From the NCBI RefSeq assembly GCF_033955345.1, contig NZ_CP138332.1, forward strand, positions 62,001 through 126,000: DNA of 64,000 nucleotides, written 5' to 3'. The position numbers and the translations under genes were made by a program. Below, piece after piece: positions 38,201 to 46,569 of this stretch (the first letter of the stretch is position 1; every line of letters begins with the position of its first letter). The notes beneath the pieces were generated by a model that worked only from the letters and a program-made list of their open reading frames with translations, did not search any database and was not told the DNA's origin. This DNA comes from Sphingobacterium bambusae. GTDB taxonomy: Bacteria > Bacteroidota > Bacteroidia > Sphingobacteriales > Sphingobacteriaceae.

Positions 38201-39689
38201 CCTTCACGCAGAGCAAAATATCGTGCGCATGCGCGTCGGCCTTATTCAAGTAATAGGTATTATTGGTCGCCAACAACTTCACATCATGCTTATGAGCCAG
38301 CTCCACGAGTGTATCGTTTACCCGGTTCTCATCCTCCTGACCGTGACGCATCAACTCCATGTAAAAGTCATCCCCAAACTGCTCTTTCCACCACAGCAAG
38401 GCTTCTTCTGCTTGTGTTTCACCAATATTTAAGACCTTACTCGGCACCTCTCCATGCAAGTTGCCAGAAAGCACAATCAGGTTTTCCTTATAGCGTTCGA
38501 TAACAGATTTATCAATACGCGGCACATAGTAAAACCCCTCTGTGTAAGCCGCGGAGGCCATCTTTGCTAAATTATGATAACCTGCCTTATTCTTGGCCAA
38601 GAACACAATTTGGTAGCCGTTATCCTTTCTTGATTTATCCTTATAATTTTCACAAACGTAAAACTCACAGCCCACAATCGGCTTTATGGTACGTGCCGTA
38701 GGCTCTTCCCCACGTTCAATAGCTTCCGCATTCTTTGCAGCAACCTCTTTGTTGTAACCAACGGCTTTACTCACAAAATGGAAGGCTCCCATCATATTAC
38801 CATGATCGGTCAACGCAACGGCAGGCATATTTGCTTTAATCGCCGCATCCACTAAATTTGCTACACCTATAGTAGATTGTAAAACAGAGAATTGTGAGTG
38901 GTTATGTAAATGAGCAAACTCAGCATCAGCCAGTGCTTTTTGAACAGTTTCATCGATAACGACCTTAGGCGTATCGCTCTTCTGTTCCTTGCGGATAGCA
39001 TCTGAAGCAGCCTTTAGGTTGATATGGCGCAGTCCTACCGATTCAATGAGATCGGGATTGTGCTGCTTAAATTCGACAAAATAACCGGTATCTACCTGCA
39101 GCTCTTCCGCCGTAAAAATTTCCCGTCTGACCAGCTCAAAGAAACAACGCGTCGTCGCTTCCACATCGGCGGTAGCATTGTGGGCTTCTGCAAACGGCAC
39201 ACCAAATAAATGTCCATGCAGTTCCGTCAGATTGGGCAATTTATAACGGCCACCACGACCACCGGGCAACTGCAAGAGCTCTGCCGTCACTTCTGTACAG
39301 GTATCCAACACAGACATTGCTGACATGGGAGACTCTACGCCATAGCGATAAAACTCACTGCCCATAATGTTGAGGTCGAATCCGATATTTTGTCCGACGA
39401 CAAACTTAGCTTTCGCTAGTGCCTCGTTGAATTTGTGCAATACATCAAGTAAGGGTACGCCGTCTTTCTCGGCCAGCTCAGTAGAAATACCATGAATCTT
39501 TTCCGAGTCGTAGGGAATGTTAAAGCCATCAGGCCGAATAAGGTAATCTTGGTGTTCAACCAAACGCCCCATTTCATCATGCAATTGCCAAGCAATCTGA
39601 ATACAACGCGGCCAATTGTCCGTATCCGTTATAGGCGCGTCCCAACGTTTGGGCAAACCGGTTGTTTCCGTATCAAAAATTATATACAT
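35265..39689 (-). CDS. dnaE: DNA polymerase III alpha subunit fused to an N-terminal DnaQ-like exonuclease
   Basis: 1474 residues, about 300 longer than E. coli DnaE. Residues 1-200 are a DEDD-type 3'-5' exonuclease: FDTETTG (ExoI), NIGFDLNIM (ExoII) and AHNATADVEAT (ExoIII, DEDDh). The PHP domain starts near 260 with HLHNHSQFSVLQ. The polymerase palm carries PDIDVDFDDEGRGRV near 690, and the fingers and thumb follow (VYQEQVM, SYAFNKSHSTCYAWIAYQTAYLK). An OB-fold domain lies near 1300-1370 (VILGGIIAVANHRVAKSGKPFGSF, in blocks). It is the main replicative polymerase with proofreading in the same chain. A -7 box lies 23 bases upstream. Confidence 0.95.
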   Translation of the reverse strand: MYIIFDTETTGLPKRWDAPITDTDNWPRCIQIAWQLHDEMGRLVEHQDYLIRPDGFNIPYDSEKIHGISTELAEKDGVPLLDVLHKFNEALAKAKFVVGQNIGFDLNIMGSEFYRYGVESPMSAMSVLDTCTEVTAELLQLPGGRGGRYKLPNLTELHGHLFGVPFAEAHNATADVEATTRCFFELVRREIFTAEELQVDTGYFVEFKQHNPDLIESVGLRHINLKAASDAIRKEQKSDTPKVVIDETVQKALADAEFAHLHNHSQFSVLQSTIGVANLVDAAIKANMPAVALTDHGNMMGAFHFVSKAVGYNKEVAAKNAEAIERGEEPTARTIKPIVGCEFYVCENYKDKSRKDNGYQIVFLAKNKAGYHNLAKMASAAYTEGFYYVPRIDKSVIERYKENLIVLSGNLHGEVPSKVLNIGETQAEEALLWWKEQFGDDFYMELMRHGQEDENRVNDTLVELAHKHDVKLLATNNTYYLNKADAHAHDILLCVKDGEKLSTPKGRGRGFRFGLPNQEYYFKSADEMKKAFSDLPEAIINIQDLLDKIEVYSLNRDVLLPKFDIPEQFQHAEDEVDGGKRGENAYLRHLTYKGAESRYAEIDEVVTERLDFELATIERTGYPGYFLIVQDFIAEARNMGVSVGPGRGSAAGSAVAYCLGITNLDPIQYDLLFERFLNPDRVSMPDIDVDFDDEGRGRVMQYVIDKYGASQVAQIITYGTMAAKSSIKDTARVLDLPLQDANEIAKLIPNLKLSKIFAMDDKGLKEVLRSEEIEAVNRLKNLADGAGLEAETIKQARVLEGSMRNTGVHACGVIITPDDITNFVPVSLAKDSDLFVTQFDNSVVESAGLLKMDFLGLKTLTLIKDTVTNVKLRHGVELDPDKFPIDDVLTYELFQRGETIGVFQYESPGMQKYMKELKPTVFADLIAMNALYRPGPMEYIPSFVKRKHGIEPITYDLDACEEYLQETYGITVYQEQVMLLSQKLAGFSKGDADVLRKAMGKKQKAVLDKMKPKFVNQAAEKGHAPKVLEKIWTDWEAFASYAFNKSHSTCYAWIAYQTAYLKAHYPAEYMAAVLSNNMNDIKQVTFFMEECRRMGLAVLGPDVNESYYKFTVNEKGAIRFGMGAVKGVGAGAVDTVVQTREKGGKYKSVFDLAKRIDLRAANKKAFESLAYAGGFDSFTNTHRAQYFSSEGDNSTGLEKAIKYGNRVKDNESSAQASLFGGSAATELPEPVLAPCAAWGLIEKLKYEKDVIGIYLTSHPLDNYKFEIKHFCSNKVSDLQLINKVKASEVEDEVLIDFNRIKNKEVILGGIIAVANHRVAKSGKPFGSFIIEDYSDSYEIMVFGEDYVKFKGYLQEGFFVQIRGLVQERFKQIGNWGFELKHIQLLSDIREKMAKSFTIQLPLHLLDEKLVQLVQGLVESTKTEGAESTCQLKFKILDVQDELAIEMPAKSIKINLTNEFLDGIEKLEGVNYKLN

Positions 39690-39711
39690 GCTATTCCCTT
39701 TCTCTATAGAA

Positions 39712-39744
39712 CAAAGTTAAAAATTAGTCGATGTATTTGATAAA
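39712..39744 (-). promoter_or_regulatory. Probable promoter of dnaE
   Basis: Minus strand TTTA, 21 bases, TAACTTTG. The -7 box is a full match; the -33 is weak. The leader would be only about 15 bases. Confidence 0.5.
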
Positions 39745-39962
39745 CATCACGGTCATTTTCTTCATATGTTGCGCTATCCCTATGAAGGCTAAGGTATAAA
39801 ATTAATGATTTATCGGAAAGCGAACTTGGAAACATCCGATTTTATAAAATACGATTACAAGTAGGCAAAATACGAGAATAATATTGTTTTGCTTTTTAGC
39901 ACATTTACCGCCGATAATAGCAGAGAAAAGAATAAATTGCAACACGAATAAACAAAAGAAAC

Positions 39963-41357
39963 ATGTTTTCACCTCAAACTTACCAGCACCGTCGCACTAT
40001 ATTACAACAAACGATGGGCAGTGGGTTGTTACTGTTCCTCGGAAATATTGAAAACCCGATAAACTTTAAACACAACACCTACGCTTTTAGACAGGACAGT
40101 ACATTTCTGTACTATTTCGGTATTCAAGCGGCTAATCTAGCTGCTATTGTCGATGTGGACGAGCAACGTACCATTATTTTTGGCGACGAGTTGACCATCG
40201 ACCAGATTGTATGGATGGGTCGTCAAGAAACACTCCGCGAGAAATGCGATAAATCGGCCGTTGCCGACTGCCGTCCTTTTTCCGAATTGAAAGAATACAT
40301 AAGCAAGGCATCCCTTTCCGGCCGATCCATTCAATATCTCCCGCCCTACCAGTCGTTCAACAAAATTCTGTTAAGCGACCTGTTGGGAATAAGCATTCCA
40401 CAGATACAAGCATCTGAAGCCTTGATTAAAGCCGTCGTTGCACAACGTTCTATCAAAGAAGATCAAGAAATTGAGCAGATCGAAGAGGCGTTGCGTATAT
40501 CCGTTGATATGCATCTACTAGCGATGAAGATGACTAAACCAGGCATGAAGGAGATCGAGGTCGCTAATGCCATACGTCATTTGGCGGCCGATCAAGGTGC
40601 GCCTCTGGCCTACCCACCCATCGTGACCATACATGGCGAAATTTTGCATAACTCGTATCAGCTGAACACCTTGAAAGACGGTGACATGCTACTCAATGAT
40701 TCCGGCGCCGAAACAGCCATGGGCTATGCCGGCGATTTAACCCGCACATTCCCAGTGGGAAGAACATTCAGTAGCAAACAGCGCGAGATCTACGATATCG
40801 TTCTGCAATCCTTTACCGATGCACGCGAACTATTGCGCCCCGGAATTGCTTTTAAGGACGTGCACATTAGCGCTTGCCGCACCTTGGTAGCTGGGCTTAT
40901 CGATATCGGACTGATGAAAGGAGATCCTGATGAGGCCGTGCGCCAGCATGCTCACACCTTGTTTTTCCAATGTGGCCTAGGCCATATGATGGGACTCGAT
41001 GTGCACGATATGGAAGACCTTGGCGAGCAATATGTGGGTTACACATCGGAGCAGCCAAAGGATACGCAAACATTTGGTCTAAAATCCTTACGCTTGGGTA
41101 AGCAACTGGAAGAAGGTTTTGTCGTCACGGTAGAGCCCGGTGTATATATCATCCCGGAGCTGATCGATAGATGGCAAGCCGAAGGCAAACACGCATCCTT
41201 TATCAACTACGATAAGGTAAACGAATACCGTGATTTCGGCGGCATACGTATCGAAGACAACTTCTTGATTTCGACGAGCGGCTACCGTTTGCTAGGACCT
41301 GAACTCGTAAAAGCAGCAGATGATATTGAAAAATTAAGATTAGATTATGTTTCCTAA
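39963..41357 (+). CDS. pepP: Xaa-Pro aminopeptidase (aminopeptidase P, M24B)
   Basis: 464 residues. An N-terminal creatinase-like domain (residues 1-165) is followed by the pita-bread metallopeptidase domain. Metal ligands can be placed in LNDSGAETAMGYAGDLTRTF (two Asp), GLGHMMGLDVHDME (His), VTVEPGVY (Glu) and GIRIEDNF (Glu). It removes N-terminal residues preceding proline. There is no signal peptide, so it is cytoplasmic. The stop overlaps the start of the dipeptidyl peptidase gene by 11 bases, so the two are an operon acting on proline-containing peptides. Confidence 0.93.
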   Translation: MFSPQTYQHRRTILQQTMGSGLLLFLGNIENPINFKHNTYAFRQDSTFLYYFGIQAANLAAIVDVDEQRTIIFGDELTIDQIVWMGRQETLREKCDKSAVADCRPFSELKEYISKASLSGRSIQYLPPYQSFNKILLSDLLGISIPQIQASEALIKAVVAQRSIKEDQEIEQIEEALRISVDMHLLAMKMTKPGMKEIEVANAIRHLAADQGAPLAYPPIVTIHGEILHNSYQLNTLKDGDMLLNDSGAETAMGYAGDLTRTFPVGRTFSSKQREIYDIVLQSFTDARELLRPGIAFKDVHISACRTLVAGLIDIGLMKGDPDEAVRQHAHTLFFQCGLGHMMGLDVHDMEDLGEQYVGYTSEQPKDTQTFGLKSLRLGKQLEEGFVVTVEPGVYIIPELIDRWQAEGKHASFINYDKVNEYRDFGGIRIEDNFLISTSGYRLLGPELVKAADDIEKLRLDYVS

Positions 41358-43524
41358 ACAAACCTTGGTAAAAAAGATCGCACTTGCCCTTATTTTGGCG
41401 GCAAGCGCAAACATGGCGGTAGCGCAATTGCAATGGACAGCCGATGGAACAGGATTCTACTCCTTTTCCAAAGATGGCATTGGAATTATCAATCCCATAC
41501 AACCGGAGAAAAACGTAAATTTCCTGACATCTAAAGAGCTTATTCCAATTGGTGCCAATACTGCATTGGACGTGCAAAGCTTTCAAGTATCGCCTACCGG
41601 CAATAGCCTACTTCTTTTCGCTAATACACAGCGGGTATGGCGCGAAAATACACGGGGCGATTATTGGTTGTTTGATAAACAGCTTAAGACCTTAGTTCAA
41701 CTTGGAAAAGGACTTCCTGCAGCTTCGTTCATGTTTGCAAAGTTTTCTCCTGACGGAACGCAGGTAGCCTATGTTTCTAAACACAACATCTATGTAGAAG
41801 ATATCAAAACAAAGGAAATCAAGCAAATAACGACCGATGGAACGGATCGCATCATCAATGGAACCTTTGACTGGGCCTATGAAGAGGAATTCGGAACGCA
41901 AGATGGATTTCGTTGGTCGCCAGATGGCACAAAAATAGCTTTCTGGAAGCAGGATGCACGGCAAACAAGAAACTTTCTCATGATCAATAATACCGATAGT
42001 CTTTATGCCTTCACTATACCGGTAGAATATCCTAAAGTAGGTCTTCCCCCTTCCCCAACAAGTATATGGATACATGATATAAAGAAGGACAATGACATCA
42101 AAGTTAATGATTTACTATCTGCTACAGACGGCTATATTCCACGTATGGAGTGGCTAACTGACGGTAAAGGATTGATCTTCCAAACGCTGAACAGGAAGCA
42201 GAATGAAAGTAAAATCGTCGTTAGCAATGCCTCTACTGGACAAAGTAACGTCATCCATACCGAGCAAGATAAAGCATGGATCGATATTAAGTCGCGCTGG
42301 AATGATGGCGATCCTGCCGGTTGGGATTGGCTCAACGGCGGAAAGGAATTTATCTGGGTTTCCGAAAAAGGTGGCTGGCGCCAAATTTACACCATCGACC
42401 TGCAAGGCAAGGAAAAGCTCGTGACCAAAGAGCCATTCGATATCATACAAATAGAGATGTTTGATGCTAAGACACAGACCATCTATTTTTCTGCTTCGCC
42501 AGATAATGCGACACAAAAGTATCTCTATAAAATCAGTTTAAAGGGAGGAAAAGCGAGTCGCGTTACTCCGAGCGGCGTGCAGGGCACCAACAACTATACA
42601 ATCTCTCCCAACGGAAAAATAGCGCTCTTTAATAGCAGCAACACCGGATACCGCGCCGCGAATGCGGTGGTATCGCTTCCAGAACACAAAGAGTTGGTAC
42701 CGGCACAGCAGGTCGCCAAAGCCTCTGCACAAGATGCCAAGACAGAATTCTTTCAAGTAACAACGGCAGATGGTGTAACCCTTGACGGCTGGGTGGTGAA
42801 GCCAAAGAACTTTGATCCAACAAAGAAGTATCCAGTTGTATTCTACGTATATGGTGAACCAGCGTCGCAGACGGTAACGGATGCATTTGGTACAGGTAAA
42901 AATCGGCTCTATATGGGCGACATGGCGGCAGATGGCTATGTTTACGTATCATTGGAAAACCGTGGTGCACCAGCGCCGAAAGGCAGCGAATGGCGGAAGT
43001 CTATATACCGGAATATCGGCATCCTGAATATCCGCGATCAAGCGATGGGCGCCAAAGAAGTATTTAAATGGGGCTTTATTGATACCACCCGTGTAGCAGT
43101 TTGGGGATGGTCGGGAGGTGGCGCCTCTACGCTCAACCTGCTGGGACAATACCCAGATATCTACAAAACCGGAATATCTATTGCCCCAGTAACCAACCAA
43201 TTACTATACGACAACATTTATCAAGAACGATACATGGGCCTTCCTCAAGAAAATGAAGAAGATTTCCTCAAAGGTTCCGCTATTAGCTACGCAAAAAACG
43301 TAAAAGGCAACCTTTTACTGGTTCATGGTACAGGTGACGACAACGTGCATTATCAAAACGCCGAAGTATATATCAATGAACTGATAAAATATAACATTCC
43401 GTTTCAAATGATGTCCTATCCAAATAGAAGTCATTCTATTAGTGAAGGTCAGGGAACATCAAAGCACCTCGCCTTGATATATACCCGCTTCTTGAAGGAA
43501 AATTGCCCTCCAGGCGCTAAATAG
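41347..43524 (+). CDS. Dipeptidyl peptidase IV (S9B), exported
   Basis: 725 residues with a signal peptide (residues 1-26, ending AVAQ). Residues 40-460 are the DPP IV beta-propeller, with the substrate-anchoring DWAYEEEF near 175. The C-terminal alpha/beta-hydrolase holds the triad: Ser589 in GWSGGGAS, Asp664 or 665 in GTGDDNVH and His696 in NRSHSI. The nucleophile motif reads GWSGGG where GWSYGG is usual. It releases N-terminal Xaa-Pro or Xaa-Ala dipeptides in the periplasm. It overlaps pepP by 11 bases; translation is probably coupled. Confidence 0.93.
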   Translation: MFPKQTLVKKIALALILAASANMAVAQLQWTADGTGFYSFSKDGIGIINPIQPEKNVNFLTSKELIPIGANTALDVQSFQVSPTGNSLLLFANTQRVWRENTRGDYWLFDKQLKTLVQLGKGLPAASFMFAKFSPDGTQVAYVSKHNIYVEDIKTKEIKQITTDGTDRIINGTFDWAYEEEFGTQDGFRWSPDGTKIAFWKQDARQTRNFLMINNTDSLYAFTIPVEYPKVGLPPSPTSIWIHDIKKDNDIKVNDLLSATDGYIPRMEWLTDGKGLIFQTLNRKQNESKIVVSNASTGQSNVIHTEQDKAWIDIKSRWNDGDPAGWDWLNGGKEFIWVSEKGGWRQIYTIDLQGKEKLVTKEPFDIIQIEMFDAKTQTIYFSASPDNATQKYLYKISLKGGKASRVTPSGVQGTNNYTISPNGKIALFNSSNTGYRAANAVVSLPEHKELVPAQQVAKASAQDAKTEFFQVTTADGVTLDGWVVKPKNFDPTKKYPVVFYVYGEPASQTVTDAFGTGKNRLYMGDMAADGYVYVSLENRGAPAPKGSEWRKSIYRNIGILNIRDQAMGAKEVFKWGFIDTTRVAVWGWSGGGASTLNLLGQYPDIYKTGISIAPVTNQLLYDNIYQERYMGLPQENEEDFLKGSAISYAKNVKGNLLLVHGTGDDNVHYQNAEVYINELIKYNIPFQMMSYPNRSHSISEGQGTSKHLALIYTRFLKENCPPGAK

Positions 43525-43533
43525 ACAAGTTTT

Positions 43534-43576
43534 AAGCTGGTGGCATGCTATAGACCGTGTAGCATGCTACCAGCTT
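43534..43576 (+). other. Long hairpin after the DPP IV gene
   Basis: Arms AAGCTGGTGGCATGCTA and TAGCATGCTACCAGCTT (17 bp, one G-T pair) around a 9-base loop. A short T-run comes only 15 bases later, so it is a weak terminator at best; it may protect the 3' end of the transcript. Confidence 0.55.
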
Positions 43577-43597
43577 GCCTTAACAGCCTTTTTCATT

Positions 43598-44107
43598 ATG
43601 GAAAAACAAGCAAAGCCCGAAGTTTGGATGCGTGGTCCGATCGCGAATATCCCGTCGCTACTACAACCTGTTGCCCATGCGTTACTACAGGTTGAGGAAG
43701 ACATACAAGCCGTCCTGCAAAGCGTAAGCGAGCAGCAGATTTGGGAACGCCCCAGAGAGATTGCTAGTATCGCTTTTCATGTGCAGCACATCGTCGGCGT
43801 TGTTGACCGTATGTTTACCTATGCGCGCGGATCGGCACTCAGTGAAGCACAATTCGCCTATTTAAAGAATGAAGGAAAACAAACAGGTGGTATTGACAAA
43901 GATCATCTCTTGCGCGAGCTACGTGAAGGCATGGAACGGGCTCTTGCGGAGCTCCGTAGCACGGATATACAACAACTCGGCGAGACACGATACCTCGGTC
44001 GTCAACAAATTCCGACGACGCTTATTGGTTTGCTTTTTCATGCGGCGGAACATAGCCAACGACACTTCGGGCAGCTACTAGTGACGGAGAAATGGCTGAA
44101 TGCTTGA
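43598..44107 (+). CDS. DinB superfamily protein (metal-dependent helical bundle)
   Basis: 169 residues, all-helical. His residues in the pattern FHVQHIVGVVDR near 64-68 and FHAAEHSQRHFGQL near 145-155 match the three-His metal site of the DinB/YfiT family. The family includes putative thiol-dependent transferases, among them bacillithiol S-transferases; bacillithiol synthesis (bshB1) is elsewhere in this window, so such a role is possible but not shown. It is unrelated to DNA polymerase IV despite the name. Confidence 0.78.
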   Translation: MEKQAKPEVWMRGPIANIPSLLQPVAHALLQVEEDIQAVLQSVSEQQIWERPREIASIAFHVQHIVGVVDRMFTYARGSALSEAQFAYLKNEGKQTGGIDKDHLLRELREGMERALAELRSTDIQQLGETRYLGRQQIPTTLIGLLFHAAEHSQRHFGQLLVTEKWLNA

Positions 44108-44226
44108 TGTTTCGTTAAAATTTGTTAAACAAGACCTTGAAATATACGAACCATGCCGCGGCAGCGTTTTTACTATAAACACGAGAAAAAAATACTTCAT
44201 AGGTTAGTTTATAATTGGTTAGTTTG

Positions 44227-44261
44227 AAAAATCCTGAAACTCCCCGTTTCAGGATTTTTTT
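44227..44261 (+). terminator. Terminator after the DinB-like gene
   Basis: Perfect 14-bp arms AAAAATCCTGAAAC and GTTTCAGGATTTTT around TCCCC, ending in a T-run. Confidence 0.9.
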
Positions 44262-44324
44262 GTTAAGTACCATTTTGGCATACTTACTTCCTATATGAAA
44301 TTTTACGTTCACGCTACCTAGCAC

Positions 44325-44356
44325 TTCGGTTTTTACTGCGGATAATAGTATCTTTG
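44325..44356 (+). promoter_or_regulatory. Probable promoter of aguB
   Basis: TATCTTTG at 44349-44356 is an exact -7 box; TTCG 20 bases upstream is a weak -33. The start codon at 44390 is preceded by GAGGATAAAGGC. Confidence 0.6.
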
Positions 44357-44389
44357 CACTTTAAGCATTATACAAACGAGGATAAAGGC

Positions 44390-45265
44390 ATGAGAAACGT
44401 TAAAGTAGGTTTGGTGCAGATGAGCTGTACAGCAAACAAACAAGAAAATCTTGACAAGGCGATTTTTAAGGTTAGAGAAGCCGCCGAAAAAGGAGCACAA
44501 ATTGTATGTCTGCAAGAACTCTTTACTTCCTTATATTTTTGCGACGTAGAAGATTACGACAACTTCGCCTTAGCAGAATCTATTCCCGGCCCATCAACCG
44601 ACGCCTTGTCGGCCGTGGCCAAGGAGTTGGGCGTTGTTATTATTGCGTCGCTCTTTGAGAAACGTACCGAAGGACTGTATCATAACACCACCGCTATTTT
44701 AGATGCTGACGGAAGTTATTTAGGGAAGTACCGTAAGATGCATATACCAGATGACCCCGCATTCTACGAGAAATTTTACTTCACGCCTGGCGATCTTGGT
44801 TACAAGGTATTCCAAACCAAATTTGGCAAAATAGGTGTATTGATCTGTTGGGATCAGTGGTATCCTGAGGCATCTCGCATTACAGCATTAATGGGAGCTG
44901 AAATATTATTTTATCCTACGGCAATTGGTTGGGCGACCGATCAAGATGAAGAAACGAATAAAGATCAGTACAATGCTTGGCAAACCATACAACGCTCACA
45001 TGCGGTAGCCAACGGTGTGCCGGTTGTTTCTGTCAACCGCGTAGGATTTGAGCAAGATGGAGCGATGAAGTTTTGGGGCGGTAGCTTCGTGGCCAATGGA
45101 CAAGGTAAATTGCTATATCTTGCTTCCCATGACCAAGAAGAAACCGAGGTTATTGAATTGGATCTGAATCAGGCAGATTACTTCCGCAAACACTGGCCCT
45201 TCTTGCGTGATCGCCGTATAGAAACCTATGCGCCCATCACTAAACGATTCATAGACGAAGATTAA
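44390..45265 (+). CDS. aguB: N-carbamoylputrescine amidase
   Basis: 291 residues from ATG 44390 (ribosome binding site AGGATAAAGG). The open frame extends 36 bases upstream, but that part contains the promoter. It is a nitrilase-family hydrolase with catalytic Glu43 (CLQELF), Lys116 (YRKMHIP) and Cys153 (LICWDQWYPE). The sequence around LQELFTSLYFC is characteristic of N-carbamoylputrescine amidases. It converts N-carbamoylputrescine to putrescine, CO2 and ammonia. The preceding step, agmatine deiminase, is encoded by the next gene. Confidence 0.92.
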   Translation: MRNVKVGLVQMSCTANKQENLDKAIFKVREAAEKGAQIVCLQELFTSLYFCDVEDYDNFALAESIPGPSTDALSAVAKELGVVIIASLFEKRTEGLYHNTTAILDADGSYLGKYRKMHIPDDPAFYEKFYFTPGDLGYKVFQTKFGKIGVLICWDQWYPEASRITALMGAEILFYPTAIGWATDQDEETNKDQYNAWQTIQRSHAVANGVPVVSVNRVGFEQDGAMKFWGGSFVANGQGKLLYLASHDQEETEVIELDLNQADYFRKHWPFLRDRRIETYAPITKRFIDED

Positions 45266-45282
45266 TCGCAATGATAACTTAT

Positions 45283-45334
45283 GACCATTTCAATAAGGTG
45301 CTTTACACCTATTGAAATGGTCTTTATTTTTTTA
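45283..45334 (+). terminator. Terminator-like hairpin just before aguA
   Basis: Arms GACCATTTCAATAAGGTG and CACCTATTGAAATGGTC (one bulged A) around CTTTA, followed by a T-tract to 45333. Its form is that of a strong intrinsic terminator, yet the aguA ATG is at 45337, leaving no room for a promoter after it. Confidence 0.85.
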
Positions 45335-45336
45335 CT

Positions 45337-46413
45337 ATGTCAGAAAAACAGTCTTTCGATAGCGCCTATTTCGAAGAGTCTCCAAAAAAACTAGGCTTCT
45401 CCTTTCCTGCCGAATGGGCACCACAAGAAGCCGTGTGGCTCAGTTGGCCACACAAGGAAGCCTCATGGCCCGGAAAAATTGAAAGCATCTATGCGCCCTA
45501 TGCGAAATTTATAGCGGCTGTTGCCGCAGGGCAAAAGGTGCGTATAAACGTCTTAGATGAAGCTATGAAGGCATCTGCCCTATCCTATTTGGAAGAAGCG
45601 GAAGCAAGGCTAGAAAATGTTGAGTTTTATTTTAACCCGACGAATGACGCTTGGTGCAGAGATCATGGTCCCGCTTTTTTGTTACATCAAGAACGAAAAG
45701 AAAAAGCTGTTGTGGACTGGGGTTACAATGCTTGGGGAGATAAATATCCGCCATACGACTTGGATGATGTTGTGCCTACACGCATAGCAAAAGAGTTTGG
45801 TTTGAAGTTATTTAACCCAAATATCGTTATGGAGGGTGGCTCTGTTGAGTTCAACGGAAAAGGCACTGTGCTGACAACCACGGCTTGCTTACTAAACGAA
45901 AACAGGAACCCACATTTGACAAAAGAACAAATAGAAACATATCTCAAAGAGTTCTACGGGCAAGAGCAAGTACTGTGGCTGGGAGATGGTATTGTAGGTG
46001 ATGATACGGATGGTCATATAGACGATATTACACGCTTTGTAAATGAAAACACCGTAATTACTGTTGTCGAGGAAAACCAAGAAGACGAAAACTACAGCAT
46101 TTTACAAGAAAATCTAGAGACATTGCGATCGTTGCGTTTACTTGACGGAAGCCCATTGAACATTGTGGAACTACCTATGCCAGCCGCTGTCATCTATGAT
46201 GATACGCGCTTGCCGGCATCTTACGCGAATTTTTACATAGCGAATGAGGTGGTTGTTGTGCCAATTTTCAACGACGCAAATGACCAACGTGCTTTGGATA
46301 TCATACAGTCATGCTTTCCTACGCGCAAAGTAGTTGGCATCGATTCGATTGATATTATTTGGGGCTTAGGTAGCTTTCATTGTTTAAGCCAACAAGAACC
46401 AGCATTACCATAG
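45337..46413 (+). CDS. aguA: Agmatine deiminase
   Basis: 358 residues. Motifs of the agmatine deiminase branch of the guanidino-group hydrolases: EAVWLSWPH near 32, WCRDHGPAFL, VDWGYNAWG near 130, EGGSVEFNGKGT, GDDTDGHIDD and, near the C-terminus, SFHCLSQQEP with the nucleophile Cys349. It converts agmatine to N-carbamoylputrescine, the substrate of aguB. There is no Shine-Dalgarno; the start is in the T-tract following a strong hairpin, so its expression may depend on readthrough. Confidence 0.92.
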   Translation: MSEKQSFDSAYFEESPKKLGFSFPAEWAPQEAVWLSWPHKEASWPGKIESIYAPYAKFIAAVAAGQKVRINVLDEAMKASALSYLEEAEARLENVEFYFNPTNDAWCRDHGPAFLLHQERKEKAVVDWGYNAWGDKYPPYDLDDVVPTRIAKEFGLKLFNPNIVMEGGSVEFNGKGTVLTTTACLLNENRNPHLTKEQIETYLKEFYGQEQVLWLGDGIVGDDTDGHIDDITRFVNENTVITVVEENQEDENYSILQENLETLRSLRLLDGSPLNIVELPMPAAVIYDDTRLPASYANFYIANEVVVVPIFNDANDQRALDIIQSCFPTRKVVGIDSIDIIWGLGSFHCLSQQEPALP

Positions 46414-46433
46414 ATTTCCGTAGCATGATTTTG

Positions 46434-46472
46434 AAAAAGTAGAAAGCCCCCTCGTGGGCTTTCTACTTTTTT
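46434..46472 (+). terminator. Terminator after aguA
   Basis: Arms AAAAAGTAGAAAGCCC and GGGCTTTCTACTTTTT around CCTCGT. Confidence 0.9.
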
Positions 46473-46512
46473 CTAAAAGGTTTTCTCCTAATTTTTTCTT
46501 TCCAAATGGGAA

Positions 46513-46520
46513 TATCTTTG
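46513..46520 (+). promoter_or_regulatory. -7 box of the small protein gene
   Basis: TATCTTTG, a full match, 50 bases before the ATG at 46570. Confidence 0.5.
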
Positions 46521-46569
46521 AACGATATAGTGTTTGCGTCTGTTCTATATCAAAAACAGATTCATTGCT

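Noticed and set aside
36045..39740. Plus-strand open frames across dnaE
   Set aside because: Antisense shadows of a conserved polymerase gene.
43598..44107. Link between the DinB-like protein and DNA polymerase IV
   Set aside because: They share only a historical name; the folds are unrelated.
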